This document shows positions 4,921-12,766 of a DNA stretch of 45,095 nucleotides, in pieces. Source of the DNA: a virus; IMG/VR virus record IMGVR_UViG_3300037349_000286, positions 1-45,095 of that record. One strand, 5' to 3'. Made by a program: the position numbers and the translations under genes. A model generated the notes under the pieces. It was not told where the DNA came from and searched no databases. It was given only the letters and a program-made list of their open reading frames with translations. How positions within the stretch are numbered: position 1 is the stretch's first letter; each line of letters starts with the position of its first letter.

Positions 4921-7692
4921 CTAGCAGTGAGTTACGATTCCGTTCGTGATGACAAAAGTTATCGTGGGTACACCCGAACAAGAAACACCCGGAGCATTTG
5001 TGCCGATGGCAAAACTTCCGGCGCTGACGGTGCCGATGGCCTGTAAGGGATATTGCGGTGCCGTCGTGCCGATGCCGATATTGCCCAATAATAGGGTGCC
5101 GTTGTTTGGATTTACCGAGGATGCCCCAAGTCCCACCACATTCGCGTTTATGCGAGAAAAAGCGGCATCTATATTGAGCGTTCCGCCATTGATGAACCCG
5201 ATTGCGCCGACCGTCGCCACGCCAGATGAAAATGTATTGATATACGGCCCATCACAATCGTTGAAATGCCCAAAGGTTCCAAAGTTAGTTAAACAAATGG
5301 CTTCGTTGCTCCCCGGTTCGTCGATGTGAATACCACCGCCGGAACTGAACGCTGATGCACCGTCTATTAGGATCGAGGCGGCGCTAGAGGCGGTTCCGAC
5401 GATTGTATTCCCAGAAGTATCCACTGAAAATTGGCTTACGCCTGCCTTCGTTAAATTTACGATATTCCCCGTCGTGGCATCGACATTTAATTCTCCACTC
5501 GGCGATGCCGTCCCGATCCCAACACCCCCGGTCGTATAATATATATTTGAGCCGCTCGTTGTCCACTGGCTACTCCCGCCTCCGCCGCTGCTGGTTGAGA
5601 CCGCCACGCCCTGCACATAAAGTGCTTGTGCATTTAATGATCCAGCCCCCTCATATCCGCCAGTTGGAGAACCAATTTCAGCGCCTTGCGTCCCTATCGC
5701 CATAGCTGCTGTTGGCGTTGTTCCGGTACTTATTTTAACTAGACCAGCCGCATTAACAGCCGCTACATTTAATCCGGGGTCAAGCGTATAGAGGTAGGTG
5801 TCATCAGGATTCATAAAGGGCGCGGTTGAACCTATGGATCCATTTTTCCCAAAATCTGCATAATGCGCCGAGGCCGTCATGTCATTGCCGCCGACGATAT
5901 AATCTGCTGAGTTCTGCGTACCAACAGCCGTATTTTGCAGGATCACTTGATAGAAGTTATTTATATTTCCGGTGATCTGAGCGCCCGTCGTATTGGCCAC
6001 ATCGCTGAACGCTTGGGTACCGATTGTGAGCGGAGAATTTGGCCTCGCAGTCCCAATCCCGACATTGCCGCTGACGATCAATCCGCCCGCCGAGCCGCCA
6101 TACTGATCGGGATAGCCGATGCTCGCGGCACCGTTGACTTCCAGCATGTTGGAAGCCGAGGTGGTTGCGGTGCCGATGCCGATGGTGGCGGCAAGCAAAG
6201 TGCCGGTCGCGCCGCCGGCATTAGTACCGACCTGGAGAACACCATTGCCAAAACGGCTCAGCTTGACGTCGATTGTATTTTGTACATTGGCGACATTAGC
6301 CCACCCAATCGTCATATTGCTGCCGACCGCGAACAGGGTGCTTGTCAGCTCGGCCTCATTTCCACCCGAACTTCCGATGACATCAAACGTATAATTGCCG
6401 GCATTAAAATAATAGCCGTTCGAACCATCCGATTGGATGAGGTAATTGCTGGCGCTCGGCGCCGGGCCGTTGAGCAGCCAGAGGGTCGGGTAAGACGTGC
6501 CGCTGGCCACGCCCTCACCGACCGCGAAAGCGGTAGCGCTTCCCGCCTGCAAATCCATCAGCAGCGAATTGGCTTTGCTCGATGTGTCGGTGATGTTCTC
6601 GAAGATCGGCGCGTCGAACGTGGTACTGCCGTTGTTCCAAGTCTGCGCGATGTTGAGCACGGGCGTACTTGTGGTAATCGTGCCGCTCCGCACGTCGAGC
6701 GTGGCCTGCGGCGTCGCCGTACCGATCCCAACATTCCCCTGCACGATCATGCCATTCGCGGGCGGCGCCATTCCCGCATACCCCGTGCCGATGGTCACGC
6801 CGTTCGTCGCGGTGCCGATGCCGAGAATGCTGGTGCCGGAGACCGCCGTCCCAGCGCTGGCGTAGAAGGCGCTCTGGTTAAGGGTGCCGGAATTGACCGT
6901 TCCGCTTCCCGATCCGGAAACTGTCAAAACGCCATTCGTGCATGTAGCGCCCGAACCGCATTCCAGAATGCCGTAGGCCGTGCTCGATCCGAGCGGAAGA
7001 TAGGCTGTTCCGATTGCCGTCCCTTTCCATGTGCCAGTGCCGATGGTTCCTACGGTCGTAAGCGATGATGTGACCACGTTCGAGGCCAGCGTGGTGCCGG
7101 TGATCCCCGAAGCCGGAGTCGTGTTCGCGGTGCCGACTGTCAGGCCCGTTGCCGCGATGCTTGAGAAGGCCGAAGTGCCTTCTGCTATGACGACATTCCC
7201 GCTTGTCAGGGAGGACGTGCCGATGCCTCCCTGCGCCACATTCAACGGGCTTGTAATGCCATATCCGGCCAGCGTGGTCGGGGTTGAGGTGATGCTCGAC
7301 CACGCCGGAGTGATCGTCACGACGCCGGCCGCCGTTATCAGGCCCTTGCCGTTGACCGTGAATGTCGGGGCTTGTGTGGCGCTCCCAAAACTTCCGATGT
7401 TGCTGTTGACCGCCGCCAGCGTAGAGACGTTGCTGGCGGTGCTGATCGAGATGTCCCCGGTGATGGCCGGGCGCGAGACGGTCACGATGCCGGCGGAAGA
7501 ACTGACGGTGATCGTGCCATCGCTGTTAGTGACAGAAAGCGTGGGCGCGCCGCCCCCGTCCTTGACCGCGAAATTGTTCTGAAACACCGGCACGTCGCCA
7601 GGCGTGACGCTGCCGATCACGGTCAGCCCGGGATTGCCAGCGAAGGCGGGCGCGCACAGGAGCGCCAAGAGGAGGGGAATGATCCTACGCAT
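4921..7692 (-). CDS. Large fibre-like protein with signal peptide (923 aa)
   Basis: A long Gly/Thr/Ser-rich protein with repeated (V/N)GIGTA.P motifs and short beta repeats, as in trimeric phage tail fibres and adhesin stalks. The middle has many copies, such as GNVGIGTARP and TGGVGIGTASP. Unusually, residues 1-18 form a textbook Sec signal peptide: basic MRR, a Leu-rich core, then APAFA before Gly19. The C-terminal region has Cys (GVSCSGVP) and ends in Cys923, which could form a disulfide in the periplasm. A central segment (TGGYEGAGSLNAQALYVQG) is closely similar to one in the 975-residue neighbour, so the two are paralogues. Either a fibre that is exported, or a secreted surface protein of infected cells. 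Confidence 0.75.
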   Translation of the reverse strand: MRRIIPLLLALLCAPAFAGNPGLTVIGSVTPGDVPVFQNNFAVKDGGGAPTLSVTNSDGTITVSSSAGIVTVSRPAITGDISISTASNVSTLAAVNSNIGSFGSATQAPTFTVNGKGLITAAGVVTITPAWSSITSTPTTLAGYGITSPLNVAQGGIGTSSLTSGNVVIAEGTSAFSSIAATGLTVGTANTTPASGITGTTLASNVVTSSLTTVGTIGTGTWKGTAIGTAYLPLGSSTAYGILECGSGATCTNGVLTVSGSGSGTVNSGTLNQSAFYASAGTAVSGTSILGIGTATNGVTIGTGYAGMAPPANGMIVQGNVGIGTATPQATLDVRSGTITTSTPVLNIAQTWNNGSTTFDAPIFENITDTSSKANSLLMDLQAGSATAFAVGEGVASGTSYPTLWLLNGPAPSASNYLIQSDGSNGYYFNAGNYTFDVIGSSGGNEAELTSTLFAVGSNMTIGWANVANVQNTIDVKLSRFGNGVLQVGTNAGGATGTLLAATIGIGTATTSASNMLEVNGAASIGYPDQYGGSAGGLIVSGNVGIGTARPNSPLTIGTQAFSDVANTTGAQITGNINNFYQVILQNTAVGTQNSADYIVGGNDMTASAHYADFGKNGSIGSTAPFMNPDDTYLYTLDPGLNVAAVNAAGLVKISTGTTPTAAMAIGTQGAEIGSPTGGYEGAGSLNAQALYVQGVAVSTSSGGGGSSQWTTSGSNIYYTTGGVGIGTASPSGELNVDATTGNIVNLTKAGVSQFSVDTSGNTIVGTASSAASILIDGASAFSSGGGIHIDEPGSNEAICLTNFGTFGHFNDCDGPYINTFSSGVATVGAIGFINGGTLNIDAAFSRINANVVGLGASSVNPNNGTLLLGNIGIGTTAPQYPLQAIGTVSAGSFAIGTNAPGVSCSGVPTITFVITNGIVTHC

Positions 7693-8167
7693 ACTTGATC
7701 GTCACCGTCGTATCAGCGGCACTCCCAACGACTTGCAGCGGCCCCGAGGGGATGCGCCGGTCGTATGTCTTGGTGCCATAGGGGATAAGGAGAAAGGTTC
7801 CGGGGTTCGCCTGACCATCCGTAAAGCCAGGGGTCGATCCATCGAAGGTGAAGCCGACGGAGTTTCCATTGTTGCTCGTGTTCTCCATATCGACCCAGAG
7901 CGTTGCGGCGCCGGACTCGATGGCCTCGACCACCTCAGTCCCGATCGTGGCGCTGGCGTCGATCTCGGTGATGCTCACCGCCTCGCGCGTCTGCGAATTG
8001 CCGGCGGCATCGGTCTTCTGGTAGTTGCCGGGCGTGGTGGGGTCAGCGTTGGTGATGACCTGGCGCTTGACGCTGCCGGCAGAGGTCATGACCGTATTGT
8101 TATCGATCAGGGCTTGGACAGGCCCCACGACTTGAGGGATTTGGACTTCTGATGGCGTGTTCGGCAT
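7685..8167 (-). CDS. Hypothetical structural protein (160 aa)
   Basis: The product lacks a signal peptide, unlike several neighbours. It begins MPNTPSEVQIPQVVGPVQAL and contains mixed polar beta segments (STPGFTDGQANPGTFLLIPYG, then YDRRIPSGPLQVVGSAADT). The end, TVTIKYA, is typical of a beta sandwich. It overlaps the 923-residue gene by 8 bases. A similar layout is common for small head or tail decoration proteins, but I cannot name a family. Confidence 0.6.
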   Translation of the reverse strand: MPNTPSEVQIPQVVGPVQALIDNNTVMTSAGSVKRQVITNADPTTPGNYQKTDAAGNSQTREAVSITEIDASATIGTEVVEAIESGAATLWVDMENTSNNGNSVGFTFDGSTPGFTDGQANPGTFLLIPYGTKTYDRRIPSGPLQVVGSAADTTVTIKYA

Positions 8168-8198
8168 TTCATGGTGTCCAGCGTTTTGAAAGAATCGC

Positions 8199-8336
8199 TT
8201 AAGGTGTCATCTGCTCGATCACAATTTTACCATTTGCGCCTGCACCGCCATTGGCGGCACCACCGGCGCCAGATGAACCACCAGCACCACTGCCCCACGC
8301 CGCACCGCATACATTCCAATGTCCCGATCCGACCAG
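8199..8336 (-). pseudogene. Gly-rich fibre C-terminal remnant or frameshift product
   Basis: In the -1 frame relative to the 67-residue gene, a 45-codon open stretch encodes WNVCGAAWGSGAGGSSGAGG followed by ANGGAGANGKIVIEQMTP and a stop. This is the usual end of glycine-rich tail-fibre tips (GA.G..G.IVI) and resembles the end of the 975-residue protein. It has no ATG, GTG or TTG start before the upstream stop at 8337-8339. It may be a fragment left by recombination, or be fused by frameshift to the preceding reading frame. Confidence 0.4.
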
Positions 8337-8422
8337 TCATGCATGTCCGGTTCGTCATAAAACCGGCGGCGCTGGTCGGTCTCATTGAACGGGTTGAACC
8401 GTCTGGCTTGCTGATCGCTCAT
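8219..8422 (-). CDS. Small protein with conserved-looking N-terminus (67 aa)
   Basis: Begins by ATGA overlap with the upstream gene. The first 36 residues are rich in Arg, Asp and aromatic residues (FNPFNETDQRRRFYDEPDMH, then DWSDRDIG) and look like real protein. After about residue 37 the frame turns into a low-quality Val/Pro-rich tail, while the -1 frame there encodes a Gly-rich fibre-type end. A frameshift, natural or from sequencing, would join the good N-terminus to the good C-terminus. As written, the 67-residue product is the conservative call. Confidence 0.45.
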   Translation of the reverse strand: MSDQQARRFNPFNETDQRRRFYDEPDMHDWSDRDIGMYAVRRGAVVLVVHLAPVVPPMAVQAQMVKL

Positions 8423-8832
8423 TGCGCCGGACTCGCTGTGTTGAGAGGGACTGAAGCGGGCGTAGTAGCAATCGCGCTGAGACTGGATGACACGGCGGCG
8501 GCTTGCGGCGTCCCCGTCATGGCCGTATTCACATCAGAAGCCTGCAAGACACCTTGCTGTACGAGAAGCGTTGTTAGGGCAACGACGGGATCAACGGGAG
8601 GTGCAGGCGGTGATGAAAAGATGCCATTGACGAACCTACCGCCAATTTGTGCTGTTGTTCCGGCTGCCGTAGCCGTTATCAAGCTTTGACCGATTGGCAA
8701 AGCGATAGATGAGATACCATCCCACATAATGACATTTATGACGTTTCCATTCTGGTCAATTATTGCATAATTCGCTGCCGCCGCGAAAGCGGGGAAGGCA
8801 AAAAGCAGGAAGAGAAGAACGAGCTTTTTCAT
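8419..8832 (-). CDS. Exported fibre-associated protein (137 aa)
   Basis: ATG at 8832 overlaps the 975-residue gene (ATGA). Residues 1-20 are a signal peptide: MKK, a Leu/Phe core (LVLLFLLFAF), then PAFAAAA. The mature part starts NYAIIDQNGNVINVIMWDG, the pattern seen at the start of many short fibre-associated or assembly-like phage proteins. The C-terminal half is Ala/Thr/Ser-rich, including PPAPPVDPVVALTTLL. Export to the periplasm is predicted; a role with the large fibre-like protein is inferred from coupling. Confidence 0.7.
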   Translation of the reverse strand: MKKLVLLFLLFAFPAFAAAANYAIIDQNGNVINVIMWDGISSIALPIGQSLITATAAGTTAQIGGRFVNGIFSSPPAPPVDPVVALTTLLVQQGVLQASDVNTAMTGTPQAAAVSSSLSAIATTPASVPLNTASPAQ

Positions 8833-11756
8833 TCTGTGTACGTTCCCGAGGACGTGAATTTTATGATCGTGTTCGCGCCGCTGGTCGTGATCGTGGGCGA
8901 ACCAGTGGTGGTGCCGGAATAAAATACGGTTGGAATGCTGAGAATGACAACACCGGAAGCGCCGGACGCACCCGCCGCCGCGACCGACCCGGTATACCCG
9001 TCGCCGCCGCCGCCATTTCCAGTATTGGCCGTAGGGGTTGTGGCGGGGACGTTCCAAGCGCCGGTGCTGCCGCCGGCGCACCCAGCAGTTCCTGGGCCAC
9101 CGCTGTTGTTGCCGCCGCCGCCGCCGCCGCACCCGTAGGTAAGGGACGATCCGGTGATGCTGTTGGCCGTGCCGTTCCCTCCCGCGCCGCCAGTGTTTGT
9201 CGTTCCTGTGATGCCCGCCCCGGCGTTACCTGCGCCGCCGCCGCCGTTGTTGCCGCTGGTCGATGGCCCACCGCTGAAATTCGTGCCGACACCGCCAGCG
9301 CCACCTACGCCGCCGCCGCCGCCGTTATAGCCAGCCGAACCCGCCGCATTCGCGCCCCCGCCGCCGACCGCGACCGTCGAGATTAAACCTTGCGGGCCAT
9401 TGATCGAAGAAACGCCGCCGTTTGCGCCTTGGGTCGTCGAATTAAACGTGCCGCCCGCCGCGACGGTAACGGTTAGGGTTTGGCCCGGCACGAAGTATGT
9501 GACGCCCGGAAGAACTTCGCCGCCCGCGCCCGCACCACTTACGCTCTGTCCGCCAACCACACCACCGCCCGCCGCGCCACCGCCGACAAGAAGATAGCTG
9601 CCGCCATAAATCGAAGGGGCAACGCCTTGGATGGTCGTGGCATTCGTCCACATAGCCATCTGGCCGTTGGTGGGCGTGCCGGTGTTGACGACGTTGCCAG
9701 AACCAGATCCGACCGCCGAACCATTGACATAAAGCGCGGTCGCGTTGAGCGTTCCAGCCCCCTGGTTGCCGCCCGTTGCTGTGCCCACGACCACACCGCC
9801 AGCGGTGCCAACTGCCACATAGGGAGTACTTCCAATCTGAAATATATTAGTTGCTGCTGGCGAGGCGGTTCCAATCCCGACATTGCCGCTCACGATCAGA
9901 CCATTTGTCGGCGCGGCTACGTCGGTCGCGGCATAGGTGCCGACCGTCACGCCACCATTGACGGCGAGTTTCGCGTTCGTCCCGAGCGTGGCCGTAGCGA
10001 TGCCGACGCTCGTATTCGCGACAATGGCGGTGCCGGTTACGGCCGCAGCCGCCGTACCCCCGAGCGCGGGTGGAGAGGCAAAGTAATTCGTGAACCCTGT
10101 TCCGCTGACCGTGGACGAAGCCGCTAACGTCGTGGCGGAAATAGCGGCGGGGGCAGTTGTCCCGATAGGCGGCGGGGACGCCAGATAATTGGTAAAGCCC
10201 GAGCCGCTGACGGCGCCGGATGCCGAGAGCGTGGTGAAGGCGCCCGTTCCGGCCGTGGTCGGGCCGACGTTTACCGCGTTTAGATTTGTGACGGTACCGC
10301 CGAGGTAAGTGACGGTCGAGCCGAAGGTGATGCCGCCGTTCCCGGCCATGTAGGCGGTGCCTATCGCCGTGCCCTGCCAAGTGCCGGAAGAAATCGTCCC
10401 CACGCCCGTGAGCGACGATCCCGTGACGCCAGAGGCTAGGGTCGATCCGGTCAAGCCAGACGCAGGAACCGCCGCTGCGGTGATCGACGTATTGCACCCG
10501 GGCCCGGTATTCGTCGTCCATATCAGCGCGTCTCCGGCGGCGGAACAGCCGCTGACCGATATGGCCGCGACGTTCGCCGTGCCGCTTCCGGTATTGCCGA
10601 GGATCGTATTCGTCGCAATCTGCGCGACATTGCCAAGCGTAATGCCGTTGGTCGTGCTTTGGAAGGCATAGGTGCCGGCGCCGGTTCGCGTCAGGAATCC
10701 GGTCGATGCGAAGCCCGTTATATTGTCGAGTGTCGTGCCGCTGGCCGAGGACGCGGCCGTGCCGCCATTTGCAACCCGTAAAACGCCCGTCATGTAAGCC
10801 GTGCCGATGGGGGTGCCCTGCCACGTTCCCGCCAGCACCGTGCCGCTTGAGTTGACCTCGAACGCGTTGCTGCCGACCGTGAACAGGGCGCCGGGGTTCG
10901 TTGTTCCGATCCCGACGTCGCCGCCAGCGTCTTCGAGGATCAGCGGGTTCGTGCCGCCCGCGACCCCAACCGACATGTACGCATTCGCCGCCGTCGCGTT
11001 GTAGACCCAGTTTACGTAGCCGTGGTAGCCGGACGCTTGGCCGATATCGACGCCAGAGTTGGCGACCGCGTTCGAGACCGCGATCCGGCTCCCGGTGAAG
11101 GTACCAAGCAGGCCGCCGCCGATCTCTAGGGCGTTCTCGGGTGCGGCGGTTCCGATCCCGAGGCCGGTGCCGTTGACGGTGACCTCCTGTACCCCCGCAG
11201 CCGCTACCGCGACCGTGGCGGCCGCCGGCGAGAACAGGCCCGTGGTCGCATCGCCGATGCGCGCGGGATTCGAGTACGCCGCCGCCGTGCCGAGTTCGAC
11301 GCTTGCGGGAAGCGCGCCGGCGCTGATGGTGATAGTGCCGGGGCCGTTGATGATGGCGACGCCGGTGCCTGCCGTAATGGTGTTGGAAACCAAGCCGCCG
11401 GTCGCGGTGCTGCCGATCATGATCTGGCCGTTGGTGAAAAGGCCGCCGATCTGATTGGGGTTCAGAAATCCCGCAATTTGCGAGAAATAAGGCTGTGTGC
11501 AAACACCAACACCCTGCGGGTTGATCGAATTAACCCACGCGCTCGAACCGCAGTTAGCGCCCCATCCTGCCGTCAGGCCATAGGACACGCCGCCGCGCGT
11601 GAATACGCCCTTATCGCCGGTGGAGATATTGACGCTGCCGGATGCGGGGATAGGCCATGCGCTGATCGGTTTGCCGCCGATTTGCGCTTCCTGCGCGAAA
11701 GCGCCGCCGGATACCAGCAGGGCGAGGAGCGCGAGGCTGGCTAGGATCTTTTTCAT
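8829..11756 (-). CDS. Large fibre-like protein with signal peptide (975 aa)
   Basis: Residues 1-21 are a Sec signal peptide (MKKILA, hydrophobic core, GGAFA before Gln22). Next comes a domain with ISAWPIPASG, G.N.GSSAWVNSINPQG and a Cys pair that could bond (WGANCGSS, GVGVCTQP). Then a long stalk carries VGIGTA.P and GTAYM-type repeats. The tail end is an extreme Gly-rich domain (about residues 750-930, runs such as GCGGGGGGNN, with Cys), then ASGVVILSIP and a short beta tip. Gly-rich tips of this kind bind receptors in tail fibres. Shares several segments with the 923-residue gene. It appears to be an exported fibre paralogue; no transmembrane anchor is visible. Confidence 0.75.
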   Translation of the reverse strand: MKKILASLALLALLVSGGAFAQEAQIGGKPISAWPIPASGSVNISTGDKGVFTRGGVSYGLTAGWGANCGSSAWVNSINPQGVGVCTQPYFSQIAGFLNPNQIGGLFTNGQIMIGSTATGGLVSNTITAGTGVAIINGPGTITISAGALPASVELGTAAAYSNPARIGDATTGLFSPAAATVAVAAAGVQEVTVNGTGLGIGTAAPENALEIGGGLLGTFTGSRIAVSNAVANSGVDIGQASGYHGYVNWVYNATAANAYMSVGVAGGTNPLILEDAGGDVGIGTTNPGALFTVGSNAFEVNSSGTVLAGTWQGTPIGTAYMTGVLRVANGGTAASSASGTTLDNITGFASTGFLTRTGAGTYAFQSTTNGITLGNVAQIATNTILGNTGSGTANVAAISVSGCSAAGDALIWTTNTGPGCNTSITAAAVPASGLTGSTLASGVTGSSLTGVGTISSGTWQGTAIGTAYMAGNGGITFGSTVTYLGGTVTNLNAVNVGPTTAGTGAFTTLSASGAVSGSGFTNYLASPPPIGTTAPAAISATTLAASSTVSGTGFTNYFASPPALGGTAAAAVTGTAIVANTSVGIATATLGTNAKLAVNGGVTVGTYAATDVAAPTNGLIVSGNVGIGTASPAATNIFQIGSTPYVAVGTAGGVVVGTATGGNQGAGTLNATALYVNGSAVGSGSGNVVNTGTPTNGQMAMWTNATTIQGVAPSIYGGSYLLVGGGAAGGGVVGGQSVSGAGAGGEVLPGVTYFVPGQTLTVTVAAGGTFNSTTQGANGGVSSINGPQGLISTVAVGGGGANAAGSAGYNGGGGGVGGAGGVGTNFSGGPSTSGNNGGGGAGNAGAGITGTTNTGGAGGNGTANSITGSSLTYGCGGGGGGNNSGGPGTAGCAGGSTGAWNVPATTPTANTGNGGGGDGYTGSVAAAGASGASGVVILSIPTVFYSGTTTGSPTITTSGANTIIKFTSSGTYTE

Positions 11757-11763
11757 GCGCCCC

Positions 11764-12189
11764 CTATTGATAGCCGATGACGCCGGAGATGCCGGTGGAC
11801 GGGGCGGAGGAGCCCGTGGGGGTGGTCGTGGCGGCCGCCGCGAGGCCGTTAAAGAACGTCACGGCGGCGCTGTCGGGCAGGGCGAGAGCCGTCACACTGC
11901 TGGAACCCAGCGGGATGACCATCTGCGGGACAGACGTGCCGAGCGCGACGCTCGTGGAGGTGCCGTTGAAAAGCTGGACGTATTCGACGGTGTTGTTGGA
12001 GTTGTAGAAATTGTAGCTCGTTATGTTCCGCTGCCCTATGGGCCCAATCTGCACCGGGGAATTGGTCAGGAGGGCATTGCCGCCGGTGGATGTCCCTATC
12101 GCCGCGTAGTTCTGGGAATCGATGCCCGCAGCGTGGGCGTCCCACATCCACCCGAGCGACAGGAAGAAAAAGAGAAGGGTTAGGCGCAT
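11764..12189 (-). CDS. Exported small protein of fibre cluster (141 aa)
   Basis: A signal peptide is clear: MRLTLLFFFLSLGW, then a short polar segment and AHAA before Gly22 or so. The mature part is beta-like: IDSQNYAAIGTSTGGNALL, ITSYNFYNSNNTVEYVQLFN, ALGTSVPQMVIPLG. The end is Ala/Thr/Pro-rich (PTGSSAPSTGISG). No family recognised. It lies 7 bases before the 975-residue gene and 8 bases after the 166-residue exported gene, so the set is probably co-expressed. Confidence 0.65.
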   Translation of the reverse strand: MRLTLLFFFLSLGWMWDAHAAGIDSQNYAAIGTSTGGNALLTNSPVQIGPIGQRNITSYNFYNSNNTVEYVQLFNGTSTSVALGTSVPQMVIPLGSSSVTALALPDSAAVTFFNGLAAAATTTPTGSSAPSTGISGVIGYQ

Positions 12190-12197
12190 TGGGCCTC

Positions 12198-12698
12198 CTA
12201 CGGGCAGGTAGCTTTCTGATAAAAATTCCCCGCGCTATCCCGGCACACATAACCCGCACCAGCCGTGGTTCCGATCGGCGCGCTCGTTCCGAGACCGACG
12301 ACCTGAAATACAGATGCAGCCGCAGTCGTACCGATGCCGATATTTCCGGTGGCGAGAAGGCCCCCTGTGATGGCCGGCGCAGTCAGCGTTTTGTTGGTCA
12401 GCGTCTGGACGTCAGTACGCCCCACAAGCAAACCGCTGGTCGGGAAAACCTGCGCGACGCCGCCGATCTCGAAGGTCCCGGTGAAGTTGTTGGTCCCGGT
12501 CCAGGTATTGGCGGTCGCTGCGTTCGGGATGACCGTGGTGGTGCCCTGACCGTTGATGCCGATGGCGTAAAGATTACCGGTCGCGGTGTCCCAAACGTTG
12601 ACCGATTCGGTCGCCGGGAGCGTCTCGTAGGTGTCGGCAAAGGCCGCCGGTGCGAGGAGGAGCAGGACGGCGAGCCAGAGGCTGAGGATATTTTTCAT
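12198..12698 (-). CDS. Exported fibre-like protein with Cys pair (166 aa)
   Basis: First gene of the run of exported proteins. Residues 1-21 are a signal peptide (MKNILS, Leu-rich core, APAAFA before Asp22). The mature part has NVWDTATGNLYAIGINGQG, beta repeats with LTNKTLTAPAITGG, the GNIGIGTTA motif of fibre stalks, and a final domain with two Cys (GYVCRDSAGNFYQKATC). This Cys ending resembles that of the 923-residue protein. A good AAGGAGAA site precedes the start, and a possible promoter lies at 12724-12751. Confidence 0.7.
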   Translation of the reverse strand: MKNILSLWLAVLLLLAPAAFADTYETLPATESVNVWDTATGNLYAIGINGQGTTTVIPNAATANTWTGTNNFTGTFEIGGVAQVFPTSGLLVGRTDVQTLTNKTLTAPAITGGLLATGNIGIGTTAAASVFQVVGLGTSAPIGTTAGAGYVCRDSAGNFYQKATCP

Positions 12699-12723
12699 GG
12701 AATTCTCCTTGGAAGCTGCGCTG

Positions 12724-12751
12724 ATTTTACACGGAACGCGGCTAGGGACAA
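12724..12751 (-). promoter_or_regulatory. Possible internal promoter before exported fibre cluster
   Basis: On the minus strand, TTGTCC (12746-12751) and TAAAAT (12724-12729) are separated by 16 bases. The -10 matches 5 of 6 consensus positions and the -35 matches 4 of 6. It lies in a 68-base gap between the 376-residue structural gene and the first signal-peptide gene, so it could express the exported cluster separately. By-eye call only. Confidence 0.3.
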
Positions 12752-12766
12752 TGATTATTCGGCTCC

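Noticed and set aside
5935-7068. A 377-codon plus-strand frame opposite the fibre gene
   Set aside because: It is antisense to the 923-residue fibre-like gene, is Arg/Ala/Asp-rich with no protein-like pattern, and has no ribosome site. It reflects codon bias in the other strand.
4921-7692. Short repeats in the fibre genes as a CRISPR or DGR template
   Set aside because: Repeats are coding, in frame and of varied spacing (GIGT motifs). No reverse transcriptase, cas gene or template repeat pair is present.
9847-11502. A 551-codon minus-strand frame within the 975-residue gene
   Set aside because: It shares the strand but another frame, with extreme His/Arg content and no domains. It is a GC-driven shadow of the fibre gene.
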